A stretch of 64,000 nt of DNA, from contig DAONFG010000013.1 of NCBI GenBank assembly GCA_035403465.1, positions 1-64,000 of the forward strand, written 5' to 3'. Below the pieces are notes generated by a model, which saw only the letters and a program-made list of their open reading frames with translations, was not told the DNA's origin and did not search any database. Source of the stretch: JAAYBQ01 sp035403465 (GTDB lineage: Bacteria; Spirochaetota; UBA4802; UBA5550). Every line of letters starts with the position of its first letter. Positions within the stretch are counted from its first letter, which is position 1. The position numbers were made by a program, and so were the translations under genes. Of the stretch, positions 52,989-61,965 are shown one piece after another.

Positions 52989-53915
52989 CTACTTGTTCAG
53001 TGTGGAATCGAATTTCTTTATTTCCGGCTTAACGCTCTTTACGTCTGTCTTCTCGAAATTCTGGACAGCATCTTTCTGCTCATCCTTCTTTGCTTCCACG
53101 TCTCCCTTTATCTGCTCCTGCTGGCCCTTGATGTCATCCTTGATTGCCTGGATGTTCGCCTGGTCTTTTGCCTTCTGGTCCTCGACAGCCTGTTTATTCT
53201 TTGCTTTCTCATCAACAACAGCCTGCCTGATCTCCTCTCTCTGCTCTTCGAATCTGCGTCTTATATCCTCGCGGATAACTTTAATGTCATCCTTGATCTT
53301 CTGGATGTTGGCGCGGTTCTGTTCTTTAAGGTCTGCAACACTTATAGGTTTACCCTTTTCAATATTGGCCTCTTTACCGGCTTCAACCTCTTTGTATGTG
53401 CTGTCATCGCTTCCAGATTCTTTAACTACAACCACACCATCTATACAGGCTACATTGCTCTTGCCCTCATCCTCTGAAACAAGAAACTCTGTTCCACGGA
53501 CACCCGCAACAGATGTCGGTGTTGTAACCTTGAACTTCTCGCCGTCAACCAGCTTGCGAGTAACCTTGGAAAACATTTTACCGTTTTCAACATAGAACTC
53601 GGAGTTTTCCCTGTTATTTGCCACATTCCTTACAAGTTCTGTCATAACAACACTGCTGTTCTCAAGGATCCTTACAACATTAGTGCCGAAATAGATATCA
53701 ACAACTGCCTTAGGCCCTGTTTTAATAGTCATACCCTGTTTGACTGCATCGCCGATCTTTGCAGCTGCGGTCTGTCCGCCAGCCACGATTTTTACATCAC
53801 CAGCCATAAAGTTAATCAGTCCTTCATAATTAACAGTAGTAACCTGATCTTTTTTGCAGGAGATAAATCCAAGCACTGCCGCCAGCAGTACAGCAACAAC
53901 GGTTATTTTTTTCAC
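52989..53915 (-). CDS. FecR-domain lipoprotein with C-terminal coiled coil
   Basis: This 308-residue protein starts at GTG 53915 after a strong GGAGG. Its signal segment ends in a loose lipobox GFISC. Residues about 35-200 form a FecR-type beta domain (KIGDAVKQGMTIKTGPKAVVDIYFG, TTPTSVAGVRGTEFLVSEDEG), followed by a long Lys/Glu/Gln-rich coiled coil (DIKVIREDIRRRFEEQREEI ...). No FecI-like sigma factor is near, so it is not the classic Fec regulator. It is more likely an envelope lipoprotein with a FecR fold, perhaps wall-linked. Confidence 0.75.
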   Translation of the reverse strand: MKKITVVAVLLAAVLGFISCKKDQVTTVNYEGLINFMAGDVKIVAGGQTAAAKIGDAVKQGMTIKTGPKAVVDIYFGTNVVRILENSSVVMTELVRNVANNRENSEFYVENGKMFSKVTRKLVDGEKFKVTTPTSVAGVRGTEFLVSEDEGKSNVACIDGVVVVKESGSDDSTYKEVEAGKEANIEKGKPISVADLKEQNRANIQKIKDDIKVIREDIRRRFEEQREEIRQAVVDEKAKNKQAVEDQKAKDQANIQAIKDDIKGQQEQIKGDVEAKKDEQKDAVQNFEKTDVKSVKPEIKKFDSTLNK

Positions 53916-54208
53916 AACATCCTCCAGATTTTGCTTCGTGATTTGATTGGTATCTGCAGCTGTATCCCGTTCTGCATTTATCATTCGAAGTATATGTCCA
54001 CGGTTTAGTGCTGCATACACTGTTTTTATAAATGCATAAATCAGAAACTGCAATGATATACAAATTATTATCAAATATCAGGAAATCAACCCTATTTTCA
54101 GCATTTTTTTTAAAACAGGGCGCTTTAAACGCTGTAAGCCATAAAAAATTTTCACTTTTTGCTCCTCTGAAGCGTAGTAAATGTAAATACACCCGAAAAG
54201 GAGGACTT

Positions 54209-54556
54209 ATGCTGAACTACGCAGCAGCAACGATTGAAGGATTTGTTACCCACGATCCCCAGGTTAAAAAAACCAAGACAGGGAAATCCGTGTGTACATT
54301 TGCCCTGGCCATCAATCATTATTCAAAGAACGATGAAGCGCCCAAGGTTTCGTTCATCGATGTAGAGACATGGGAAAAAATCGCGGAGATCTGCTCAAAA
54401 AACATTAAGAAAGGTAAAAGGATTATGGTCATCGGATCACTTAAGCAGGACAGGTGGGAGGATGACAAGGGCAAGGTGCAATCAAGGCTGAAGATCATAG
54501 GGAGTGAGATCAGGTTTCTTGAATCACTTAAGAGTACAGCAGAGGCGGCGGTTTAA
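54209..54556 (+). CDS. ssb: Single-stranded DNA-binding protein
   Basis: This 115-residue protein has the OB fold of SSB: MLNYAAATIEGFVTHDPQVKKTKTGKSVCTF, a middle VSFIDVETWEKIAEICSKNIKKGKRI, and DRWEDDKGKVQSRLKI. It lacks the acidic C-terminal DDDIPF-type tail and is short, so this may be a secondary SSB or one suited to competence or recombination. The start follows AAAGGAGG. The stop lies within a hairpin terminator. Confidence 0.85.
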   Translation: MLNYAAATIEGFVTHDPQVKKTKTGKSVCTFALAINHYSKNDEAPKVSFIDVETWEKIAEICSKNIKKGKRIMVIGSLKQDRWEDDKGKVQSRLKIIGSEIRFLESLKSTAEAAV

Positions 54557-54569
54557 GCCGCCCTGCTGT
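54536..54569. terminator. Terminator overlapping the ssb stop codon
   Basis: ACAGCAG-GGCGGC and GCCGCC-TGCTGT form a stem with one mismatch pair, and the TAA stop of ssb (54554-54556) lies in the loop. It can end transcripts from ssb and from the convergent CoA-transferase gene. The T-tract is short. Confidence 0.6.
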
Positions 54570-54581
54570 TAAGAATTTCTA

Positions 54582-55952
54582 TCAGAACGGCACTTTGTTT
54601 GTCCTTGACCAGATACCCATCTCCTGGGCTGACTTTATCAGGTCCTCCCTGAAGTCAGGGTGTGCGATGCTTATAAGGTTTTCAGCCCTTCCCCATACAG
54701 ACCTGGCCTTCATGTTTACAGCACCATACTCTGTAACAAGATAGTGAACCATTGAACGCGGTACAGTTACAACCGAGCCCGGAGTAAGAAGAGGCTTAAT
54801 CCTGGACTTAATTTCACCTGTCTTCTTGTCTTTATAAGTGGACGTGAACGCAAGGAAGCTTTTACCGCCCTTTGAATGGAAAGCGCCTATAACGAAGTCA
54901 AGCTGACCGCCCGTACCCGAAATCTGCCTGAGGCCCGAAGTTTCGGAACAGACCTGCGAGAGGAGGTCAACCTCAACTATATTATTTATTGAAACAACTT
55001 TGTCATTCTGTGCAACGAAATCCGGGTTATTAGTATGGTTAACCTTGCATGATGCAAGACGCGGGTTATCATGGATAAAATCATAAGTCTCCCTTGTCCC
55101 CAGGCAGAAAGAAAAAGAACTCTTGTTGATATCAAAGCTCTTCATGGCGTTGGTAATCTTGCCGGCATTGTACAGGGTTACCATTGCATCACAGAACATC
55201 TCGCTCTGTACTCCAAGGTCTTTTACATCTGTATGGACAATCATTTCACCTATAGTGTTGGGAAGTGTACCTATACCAAGCTGCAGACATGATCCGTTTT
55301 CAACGTGGGGTACTATAAACTCGGCAATTTTCTTTTCCGCGGGAGATGCCTCACCCATTTTGGGTGTAGCGTACGGCGGTGTATTAGTCCCTTCGATGAT
55401 AAAATCCACTTCGCTGATGTGGACATACTCGTCGTTTCCGCCCAGGCATCTGGGCATGTTCTCATTGACTTCAACAATTACTATGTCCGCCCAGAGTGCG
55501 ATACCCCTGTTATGTGAATTACCCAGACCGAAGTTGAAACAGCCGTTCCTGTCCATTGGTGTAGTCTGAGCAACCCATATCGTCGGTTTAATATGATGAA
55601 GATCCCTGTGGTGATAGGCCAGGATTGTTGCCTCATGATAGTTGAAAGGCAGGTGGCATGTCAATCCCTTGTCCCCGGCCATCCTGTCGATAAGTGTATA
55701 ATACCAGCTGAAGTACTGGAATGATTTCTGTTCAGGGTCATTCTGGACTACCTGCGGAAATGGCGGAACAGTACCTGTTCCCCTGATTGCCACATTCTGG
55801 ACCTGGCCTACACGCTTGCCCAGCGCAACATCAAAATCAACCGGTTTTGTAGCAAACATACCGTAATCGATTATGTTATTCGATTGTACCAGATTTGCAG
55901 CAGCATCAGCTGTTAACAGCTTTCTTTTATATTCAGCTAAATATGTGTTCAT
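54582..55952 (-). CDS. Acetyl-CoA hydrolase/transferase family (4-hydroxybutyrate CoA-transferase type)
   Basis: This 456-residue protein has the acetyl-CoA hydrolase/transferase family layout: an N-terminal domain with AIRGTGTVPPFPQ, a middle IVIVEVNENMPRC with the family's acidic E-V-N-x-x-x-P, and a C-terminal domain with GTGGQLDFVIGAFHSKGGKS and the final LISIAHPDFREDLIKSA. It moves CoA between short acids such as acetate, butyrate and 4-hydroxybutyrate. Its leader has a palindrome at 55996-56008. The nearby acyl-CoA dehydrogenases may use its products. Confidence 0.85.
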   Translation of the reverse strand: MNTYLAEYKRKLLTADAAANLVQSNNIIDYGMFATKPVDFDVALGKRVGQVQNVAIRGTGTVPPFPQVVQNDPEQKSFQYFSWYYTLIDRMAGDKGLTCHLPFNYHEATILAYHHRDLHHIKPTIWVAQTTPMDRNGCFNFGLGNSHNRGIALWADIVIVEVNENMPRCLGGNDEYVHISEVDFIIEGTNTPPYATPKMGEASPAEKKIAEFIVPHVENGSCLQLGIGTLPNTIGEMIVHTDVKDLGVQSEMFCDAMVTLYNAGKITNAMKSFDINKSSFSFCLGTRETYDFIHDNPRLASCKVNHTNNPDFVAQNDKVVSINNIVEVDLLSQVCSETSGLRQISGTGGQLDFVIGAFHSKGGKSFLAFTSTYKDKKTGEIKSRIKPLLTPGSVVTVPRSMVHYLVTEYGAVNMKARSVWGRAENLISIAHPDFREDLIKSAQEMGIWSRTNKVPF

Positions 55953-55995
55953 GGTTCATCCCCCATTTACAATAAATTTTTTATATTTAAAAACA

Positions 55996-56008
55996 TGTAA
56001 ATTTTACA
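55996..56008 (-). promoter_or_regulatory. Palindrome TGTAAA-T-TTTACA upstream of the CoA-transferase gene
   Basis: This 13-bp perfect palindrome lies about 44 bp before the CoA-transferase ATG, a usual distance for a repressor site overlapping a promoter. No nearby regulator gene is known. Confidence 0.3.
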
Positions 56009-56117
56009 ATTTCTGGAAATTATTAGCAAGGGCGCATGTTGTTAAATCCGCGTGCACCTATATATAAAAAATTTGTAGTTAAATATACCACAATAAGCAT
56101 ATTTTGTAAGTCGGGGA

Positions 56118-56149
56118 TTTCCGGATACCCTGATCCCGGTATCCGGAAA
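56118..56149 (-). terminator. 12-bp perfect hairpin after hisS, likely transcription end
   Basis: TTTCCGGATACC (56118-56129) faces GGTATCCGGAAA (56138-56149) across an 8-nt loop. It lies 7-38 nt after the hisS stop on the minus strand. There is no strong T-tract, so termination may be partial or Rho-assisted. Confidence 0.6.
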
Positions 56150-56155
56150 CATCAA

Positions 56156-57403
56156 TTACCTGCGGGAAATTATATAGTCATCAATCCTTGTGAATTCGAC
56201 CTCCTCCTGGAGGCCGCTCGAAAGATTTTTTACCGATGCTTTTCCCGATGCAAGTTCATTATCACCGATAATAAGCGCATAAACGGCATGTTCCCTGTCT
56301 GCCCTTTTCATCTGGGACTTAAATCCCTTGACCTCTGGATCTATATCTGCAGAGATTCCTTTGGACCGTAGTATATACACAAGCTCAACGCCTTTGACAA
56401 GCGACGCGCCCCCTGAATGCATAATGAAGCACTCGGGACCTGACTGCGGGACCTGTGTCCCCTCGATCAGCAGGTTGATCCTTTCCATCCCTGCGGCAAA
56501 TCCCACACCGGGAGTTGGCTTACCTTCAAACTGCTCAACCAGGTAATCGTAGCGCCCTCCGCCCGCAAATGCGCTCTGGCTGCCCAGCCGGTCAGAAACA
56601 AATTCAAAAGTAGTCTTTGTATAATAGTCAAGGCCCCTGACCATGTGCGGGTCCTCTTCGTATTTTATACCTTCAAGGTCAAGGTATTCCTTTACCTTCG
56701 CGTAGTGCGTACTGCATTCACCGCAGAGATAGTCCCTTATGACCGGGGCATTATCCTTGAGTGCAGCGCACGACTGGTTCTTGCAGTCAAGCAGCCGGAG
56801 CGGATTCGTTTCGAAACGCCTTTTACAGTCCGGGCAAAGCTGCTGGAAATTATTTTTATAATATTCTTTAAGTTTAATAATGTATTCCCTGCGGCAGTCT
56901 TTGCAGCCTATTGAGTTCAGGTGTATACTGAACAGTCCCACACCCGCTTCTGTGGCGATCCGGTTCACAACGGATATAATCTCGCTGTCATAGTACGGGT
57001 CGGAGCTGCCGAATATTTCTGCCCCGAACTGGTTGAACTGCCTGAGCCTCCCCTTCTGCGGTTTCTCGGCCCTGAACATGGGACCGTAATAGAAAAACTT
57101 GCAGAGCGAGAGCCGGTTGTACTCCCCGTTCTCCACGTAGGCACGTACCACGCCCGCTGTACCTTCAGGACGCAGTGTAAGGCTCCTGCCCCCGCGGTCT
57201 TCAAACGTGAACATCTCCTTTGATACTATATCCGTATCAGCTCCTATGCCCCTGGAAAAGACCTCTGTGAATTCCATGACCGGGACAATCAGCTCCCTGT
57301 AATTAAATCTCCTGAACACGCTTATTGCAGTATCCTTTACAAAATTCCAGCGGTCGCTCCTGTCAGGAAAAATATCTTCAACACCCGGAGGTTTGGTTAT
57401 CAT
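56156..57403 (-). CDS. hisS: Histidyl-tRNA synthetase
   Basis: This 415-residue class II synthetase has the N-terminal opening PPGVEDIFPDRSDRWNFV, motif 2 FYYGPMFRAEKPQKGRLRQF, the His-binding RGLDYYTKTTFEF, AFAGGGRYDYLV, and motif 3 GVGFAAGMER. A Zn-like Cys group (CKDC, CPDC, C...C) lies in the inserted middle (about 165-215). It charges tRNA-His. It is the last gene of the long minus-strand run, starting 15 nt after the U32 gene. Confidence 0.95.
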   Translation of the reverse strand: MITKPPGVEDIFPDRSDRWNFVKDTAISVFRRFNYRELIVPVMEFTEVFSRGIGADTDIVSKEMFTFEDRGGRSLTLRPEGTAGVVRAYVENGEYNRLSLCKFFYYGPMFRAEKPQKGRLRQFNQFGAEIFGSSDPYYDSEIISVVNRIATEAGVGLFSIHLNSIGCKDCRREYIIKLKEYYKNNFQQLCPDCKRRFETNPLRLLDCKNQSCAALKDNAPVIRDYLCGECSTHYAKVKEYLDLEGIKYEEDPHMVRGLDYYTKTTFEFVSDRLGSQSAFAGGGRYDYLVEQFEGKPTPGVGFAAGMERINLLIEGTQVPQSGPECFIMHSGGASLVKGVELVYILRSKGISADIDPEVKGFKSQMKRADREHAVYALIIGDNELASGKASVKNLSSGLQEEVEFTRIDDYIISRR

Positions 57404-57418
57404 CTATATGCTCCTCTG

Positions 57419-58633
57419 TTATATTCTTTTTCTAAAAATTGCGTCTTTAAGTATGGGCTTATCAAATTTAACACTGCATACCGTGTTGGGTCGCGCCATG
57501 TCTGTTATGCGGCCTGACGGATCGGTTATTTCAACTACCGTACAGCTTGCATCCATCACGTCCTTCTTTATAGGGTATATCGCTTCCAGCCTGTCACCTG
57601 TATAAACCGGATTAAATGTCTTCATGATTATTTCTTCGGACTGTTCGCTCCCGGCCTCCCTGTATCCCAGGAATACAGCCTTGTTGATGTAAGGGACGCC
57701 GGAAAATTCCCCCATTGCGCCGAACTCGTTAAACAGGTCGGACGTATAAGGCCTGTGGCTCACCAGGTCAAGCTCCTCCAGCCAGAATGGGACCATCTTT
57801 TCAAATTCAGGCGTACCGGCAAGGCTGCAGGCATGCCTGTATATCCTTGTTGTATTTGCCGCGTGGTAAAGAGATTTCATCCTGCCCTCAATTTTAAATG
57901 CGTCAACACCGGCTTCAATGTATTGTTCAAGTTTATCAACAAGCTGAAGGTCCATGGATGAGAGGATCTCGGTCCCCTTAGCATGTTCTATCACATCAAG
58001 GTAGTTGCCCGGCCTCTTCTCCTCTATCAGGGAATACCTCCACCTGCAGGGCTGCGCGCAGTCACCGCTGTTCGCGTCGCGGCCTGAAAGGTACCTGCTC
58101 AGGAGGCACCTGCCCGAATACGCAACGCATAACGCGCCGTGTGCAAAAACCTCGATCTCCGCGCCCGTACTATCCTTTATCATCCTGATCTCGTCGAGCG
58201 TAGTCTCGCGGGCCAGCACTATGCGGCTGAAACCTGCATCCATCCAGAACTTCACGGCCCTGCGGTTAAGCGTATTCATCTGTGTCGACAAATGAAACTC
58301 CGCATTGATCCCCGAATCTTTCAGTATCATGAGCATGCCGGGGTCAGAAACCATTACTGCGTCGAACCCGTAATCCTTTATGCTGCGGATAAATATTTCA
58401 GCTTCACGCACGTCAGCATCATGAAGGAATGCGTTCATCAGGAACGTGGTCTTTACAGAATGTTCCCTGCAGTATACAGCCGCCTCTGCAAGTTCCTCAT
58501 GGCTGAAGTTGTCCGCCTGTACCCTGAGGTTAAACTGGTCACCTCCGAAGTAAACCTCGTCTGCCCCGAATTTTACGGCAAACCTCAGCTTCTCGGGGTT
58601 GCCGGCAGGTGAAATTACCATTGCGCGCTTCAT
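57419..58633 (-). CDS. Peptidase U32 family protein (TrhP/YegQ type)
   Basis: This 404-residue protein has a TIM-barrel start ISPAGNPEKLRFAVKFGADEVYFGG, the U32 signature EIEVFAHGALCVAYSGRCLLS, and Cys residues (SGDCAQPCRWRYSL) that ligate an iron-sulfur cluster in the YegQ/TrhP group. Those relatives hydroxylate tRNA U34 using prephenate, and a protease role is older annotation. The mltG stop is 1 nt before its ATG and hisS follows, so it is in an operon. Confidence 0.88.
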   Translation of the reverse strand: MKRAMVISPAGNPEKLRFAVKFGADEVYFGGDQFNLRVQADNFSHEELAEAAVYCREHSVKTTFLMNAFLHDADVREAEIFIRSIKDYGFDAVMVSDPGMLMILKDSGINAEFHLSTQMNTLNRRAVKFWMDAGFSRIVLARETTLDEIRMIKDSTGAEIEVFAHGALCVAYSGRCLLSRYLSGRDANSGDCAQPCRWRYSLIEEKRPGNYLDVIEHAKGTEILSSMDLQLVDKLEQYIEAGVDAFKIEGRMKSLYHAANTTRIYRHACSLAGTPEFEKMVPFWLEELDLVSHRPYTSDLFNEFGAMGEFSGVPYINKAVFLGYREAGSEQSEEIIMKTFNPVYTGDRLEAIYPIKKDVMDASCTVVEITDPSGRITDMARPNTVCSVKFDKPILKDAIFRKRI

Positions 58634-58634
58634 G

Positions 58635-59642
58635 TCAGTTGAGCCTCTGGTTGTCTATGAATCCGTTATTGATACGTTTGATATATTTCTCAACTGCCCT
58701 GTTGTGTTCCCTTAGAGTCGCCGAGAAATAATGCGACCGGTCGTTCCTTGCCACAAAGTACAGGTACGCGGTAGCAGCGGGCTGCAGTGCGGCCATGATG
58801 GAATCGCGGCCGGGACACGATATGGCAGTGGGAGGGAAACCTTTGTACATGTATGTATTGTATGGTGAATCAATCTTCAAATCATCAAAGTAGAGCCTGC
58901 CCCTGAATTTCCTGAGCGCATAACGCACAGTGGGGTCGCAGTCAAACCGCATGCCCTTCCTGATCCGGTTATGGAAAACCGATGATACATATTTTCTTTC
59001 CGAAGGTACAGCTGCCTCCTCTTCTATAAGAGATGCAAGCCTGACCAGGTCATCAAGTTTCATTCCGCTGTTTTTAATCCTGTCGTAGCCTATACTTTTA
59101 ATAACATCCCTGAACCTGCCGTGCATGAGCGCTATCACGTTCCTGGCATCCATATCCTCTGCAAAGACATAAGTATCAGGAAAAAGGTAGCCCTCTGCAG
59201 AAACTGAATGAATCCCGGTACTTTCAAGAAACTGCCTGTTTTGGCAGAATTCAATAAATTCTGACGCAGATGTGATCCCGGCATCTTCAAGCTTCTCTGC
59301 TATCTCGTATATGTTATATCCCTCGGGAATGGTGACCCTGGAGGTAATCTGACTGCCGCTTCCGAACATAGAAATTACTTCATGGGTCTTCATGCCGCTG
59401 TAAATTTTGTATTTGCCCGACTTGTAAGTGAACCCGGGCCTCGCGCTGCACAGCAGAACAAAAAACCGGGGACTGGTTATAAGCCCGGCCTTATAGAGCT
59501 CAGCCGCGACCCTGCGAAGCGCCTGGCCTTCGTTAATGACAAAAACAGATTCAGCCATGCCCGAAGGAGCTGAATCAAGAATTAACACCGCTGCCGAAAC
59601 AAGCAGCAAGGCCGCGATTATCACTATCAGAATTCTTTTCAT
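58635..59642 (-). CDS. mltG: Endolytic peptidoglycan transglycosylase MltG
   Basis: This 335-residue protein has an N-terminal membrane helix (about 5-21), a LysM-like domain, and the YceG/MltG catalytic domain with LASLIEEEAAVPSERKYVSSVFHNR (catalytic Glu in IEEEA) and YNTYMYKGFPPTAISCPG. It cuts nascent glycan strands outside the inner membrane. It starts 9 nt after the second DprA-like gene. Confidence 0.92.
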   Translation of the reverse strand: MKRILIVIIAALLLVSAAVLILDSAPSGMAESVFVINEGQALRRVAAELYKAGLITSPRFFVLLCSARPGFTYKSGKYKIYSGMKTHEVISMFGSGSQITSRVTIPEGYNIYEIAEKLEDAGITSASEFIEFCQNRQFLESTGIHSVSAEGYLFPDTYVFAEDMDARNVIALMHGRFRDVIKSIGYDRIKNSGMKLDDLVRLASLIEEEAAVPSERKYVSSVFHNRIRKGMRFDCDPTVRYALRKFRGRLYFDDLKIDSPYNTYMYKGFPPTAISCPGRDSIMAALQPAATAYLYFVARNDRSHYFSATLREHNRAVEKYIKRINNGFIDNQRLN

Positions 59643-59651
59643 TTACCCGGT

Positions 59652-60575
59652 CTACCTGAATTTGACATCTGCAATAAATCTATCCATGTTAGGTACCGTT
59701 AAATTGTCCACTTTTTTTCCCCTTACAGCCTTTGCTTCAAATTCAGAAAGCATCTTTTTATTGCCCGCGGCATTTTCAGGGTACTCGCCATATTCTGCAG
59801 TATAGAGCGGAATATTCAGTTTATGGGCTGATTTTGCAGCTTCGAAAATTCCGCCATCTTCCGGCGATTCGACGATAAAAACGGCATTCGAAGCGGCGCA
59901 TACAAGCCGGTTCCTGGCGTAGGCATTGAATTTATTAGCCGGGTCTTCAGGCTTCATATGTGAAACTGCCACAAATCGCTCAGGGTCAAAGACCTGTTTG
60001 ACCTGTTCGGGGATTGCAAGTTTCATGATACCGCAGGGTAAAAATGCGATCGTGCTGCCGCCGTACTCCAGAGCAGACCTGTGGGCCGTGACATCTGCAC
60101 CCTGCGCAAGACCGCTTATGATGGTTATGTTATGCTGCACAAGCTCCCTTGCCGCTGTATAACATATGAATTCGCCCCTGCTGCTTACCCTGCTCTCCCC
60201 CAGTATTGCTGCCCCCTGCGTATTAAGGATAGATGTATTACCCGCCGCGTAAAGCACGGGAGGAGTAGTATTGCCAAGCCTTTCATGCAGCTTCACGGGA
60301 TAGAGCGGTGAGAAGAATGGGAGCACGGAAATACCGGAATCCATGAGCAACAGGTATTCCCGTTCTGCTGCCTCGAGGTTCTTTTCGGCTTCGGCAAATG
60401 CCGCGGTCAGTTTATCGTTAAAGTGAAATTCATTTTTAATTTCAGCTGCGCTAAGCCCGAAGATGTCTGAAACGGAGAGTCCTGCAGCTGATACCGCGGC
60501 ATAAATCTCTTTCAGTGCGGCAGTACCGATTCCCTGCACCTGGTTAAGGGCAAGCCAGTGTTTTGTACTGTTCAT
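59652..60575 (-). CDS. Second DprA/Smf-like protein
   Basis: This 307-residue protein has a helix-hairpin-helix-type N-terminus (GIGTAALKEIYAAV), then the Rossmann core with AAILGESRVSSRGE (DprA proteins normally have VGTR/VGSR here), IISGLAQGADVTAHRSALEYGG, and ARNRLVCAASNAVFIVESPEDGG. It lacks the C-terminal winged helix of the gene at 33327-34433. The two DprA-like genes differ enough to be old paralogues. It sits between a YlbF-family gene and mltG. Confidence 0.8.
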   Translation of the reverse strand: MNSTKHWLALNQVQGIGTAALKEIYAAVSAAGLSVSDIFGLSAAEIKNEFHFNDKLTAAFAEAEKNLEAAEREYLLLMDSGISVLPFFSPLYPVKLHERLGNTTPPVLYAAGNTSILNTQGAAILGESRVSSRGEFICYTAARELVQHNITIISGLAQGADVTAHRSALEYGGSTIAFLPCGIMKLAIPEQVKQVFDPERFVAVSHMKPEDPANKFNAYARNRLVCAASNAVFIVESPEDGGIFEAAKSAHKLNIPLYTAEYGEYPENAAGNKKMLSEFEAKAVRGKKVDNLTVPNMDRFIADVKFR

Positions 60576-60607
60576 GATGATGGGCCTGTCATACCTGCTG
60601 CACCGGG

Positions 60608-60943
60608 CTACATGGCGGGATTCTTTATTCTTTTCTGCACCTGCGCTATCAGGTCAAGGTACTGCCTCTGAATGACAAGGTGATCTTTAAGAAACAGGTT
60701 CGCGTCAAGTTCCTTTTTCAGCATGTCAAGTTCAGCCGCACCGTATGGTTTATCCGCCTCAGGAGAGTTCATGCTTTCACTGAGTTCCCTGCCTATGCGT
60801 ACCAGGTCAGCAAGAAGCCGCTGTGACGCAGCATCATCATGCAGCTTTTCCAGGCTCTCCCTGTATTTTAATGTGATCTCGTGACTATTTATCAGATCGG
60901 AGAGTTCTTTCGCCTTTTGTATGATCTCTGAATACTCGTCCAT
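60608..60943 (-). CDS. YlbF-family protein
   Basis: This 111-residue, all-helical protein opens with KAKELSDLINSHEITLKYRESLEKLHDD and continues with ASQRLLADLVRIGRELSES, which is the YlbF/YmcA pattern. In Bacillus that family affects competence, biofilm and RNase Y. It starts 2 nt after the LysM-M23 stop and precedes the DprA-like gene by 32 nt. A competence link here is only positional. Confidence 0.72.
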   Translation of the reverse strand: MDEYSEIIQKAKELSDLINSHEITLKYRESLEKLHDDAASQRLLADLVRIGRELSESMNSPEADKPYGAAELDMLKKELDANLFLKDHLVIQRQYLDLIAQVQKRIKNPAM

Positions 60944-60945
60944 AT

Positions 60946-61869
60946 CTACCAGAGCACATCCATGGGATTAAGAAGCCTGCCGTCATGCCAGAGTGTAAAA
61001 TGAAGGTGCGGGCCGGTTGAAAGTCCTGTTGATCCCACCTTGCCTATAAGCTTTCCGGCCTTAACCTGCTGTCCCGGCTTCACACATATCGCAGACATGT
61101 GCCCGTAAAGAGTCCTGTACCCGTTGTCGTGTTCAATCATCACAGCCTTGCCGTAAGCGCCCATCCACCCCGTACTTGCAACACGGCCGTCACGCGACGC
61201 GCCTATAAACGTGCCGTATGGCGACGCAATATCTATTCCGTTGTGAAACCTTGTGCTGCGGTAGATCGGGTGCTTCCTGTTGCCGAAGAATGAACTGTAT
61301 CTTCCTCCAAGCGGCGACCTGAACATCTCCCTGAGGTTGAACTTACCCGCAAGGTTGGCGCTCATGTTCTTCGTCATCGGCCGCGCGTCCCTGATAAAAA
61401 CTGCCACCGGGTATTTTTCATCACTGAACATATCGCTGATCCATGAAACCAGCGGCCGCTCCTGTACAACAATATCATCATCTGTTACGCCGTAAATCTC
61501 TTTCAGGCTGGTAATCTCAGTGGTATCATTGACAAATTCAACTATCCCCTGCTCAGATGGAACTATTACCACACGTCCTTCACGGGCCTTCAGGTCATTC
61601 CAGAAAAGATTTATGCCTATGAGAGTATCAATGTTAACATGGTGTTCACGGGCCAGCTTCCAGAAATTGTCACCCTTCTCCACGCTGATAAAATTCAGAT
61701 TGATCCCGGAGAACGATACCCTCTCCCGCATAAATTTTAGGTATTCAGCCTCTGACGCGAAGTAATTCCTGGGGTTTCCGATTATGTCTCCTTTACCCGT
61801 GGTACAGCTGAAAATAAGGGCGGACAGTATTCCACCTGCGATCAGAACTGTTATTATTTTTTTTACCAT
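60946..61869 (-). CDS. LysM-M23 peptidoglycan endopeptidase lipoprotein
   Basis: This 307-residue protein has a signal segment with lipobox SALIFSC, a LysM-like domain (ISVEKGDNFWKLAREHHVNIDTLIGIN, about 60-105), a linker, and an M23 peptidase domain with HNGIDIASPYGT, then GYRTLYGHM and GPHLHFTLW (H-x3-D and H-x-H metal ligands). It cleaves peptide cross-bridges in the wall. The start is uncertain: 61869 is the domain-based choice and 61911 is an in-frame alternative. It lies upstream of the YlbF gene. Confidence 0.85.
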   Translation of the reverse strand: MVKKIITVLIAGGILSALIFSCTTGKGDIIGNPRNYFASEAEYLKFMRERVSFSGINLNFISVEKGDNFWKLAREHHVNIDTLIGINLFWNDLKAREGRVVIVPSEQGIVEFVNDTTEITSLKEIYGVTDDDIVVQERPLVSWISDMFSDEKYPVAVFIRDARPMTKNMSANLAGKFNLREMFRSPLGGRYSSFFGNRKHPIYRSTRFHNGIDIASPYGTFIGASRDGRVASTGWMGAYGKAVMIEHDNGYRTLYGHMSAICVKPGQQVKAGKLIGKVGSTGLSTGPHLHFTLWHDGRLLNPMDVLW

Positions 61870-61965
61870 TATTTTAACCGTGAATGAATTACTAAAATAT
61901 TTCAATACCATCAGTATCTACCGCTCCTGTGCAGTATGGGAAACTACAGTCTCCGCCATTACAAA

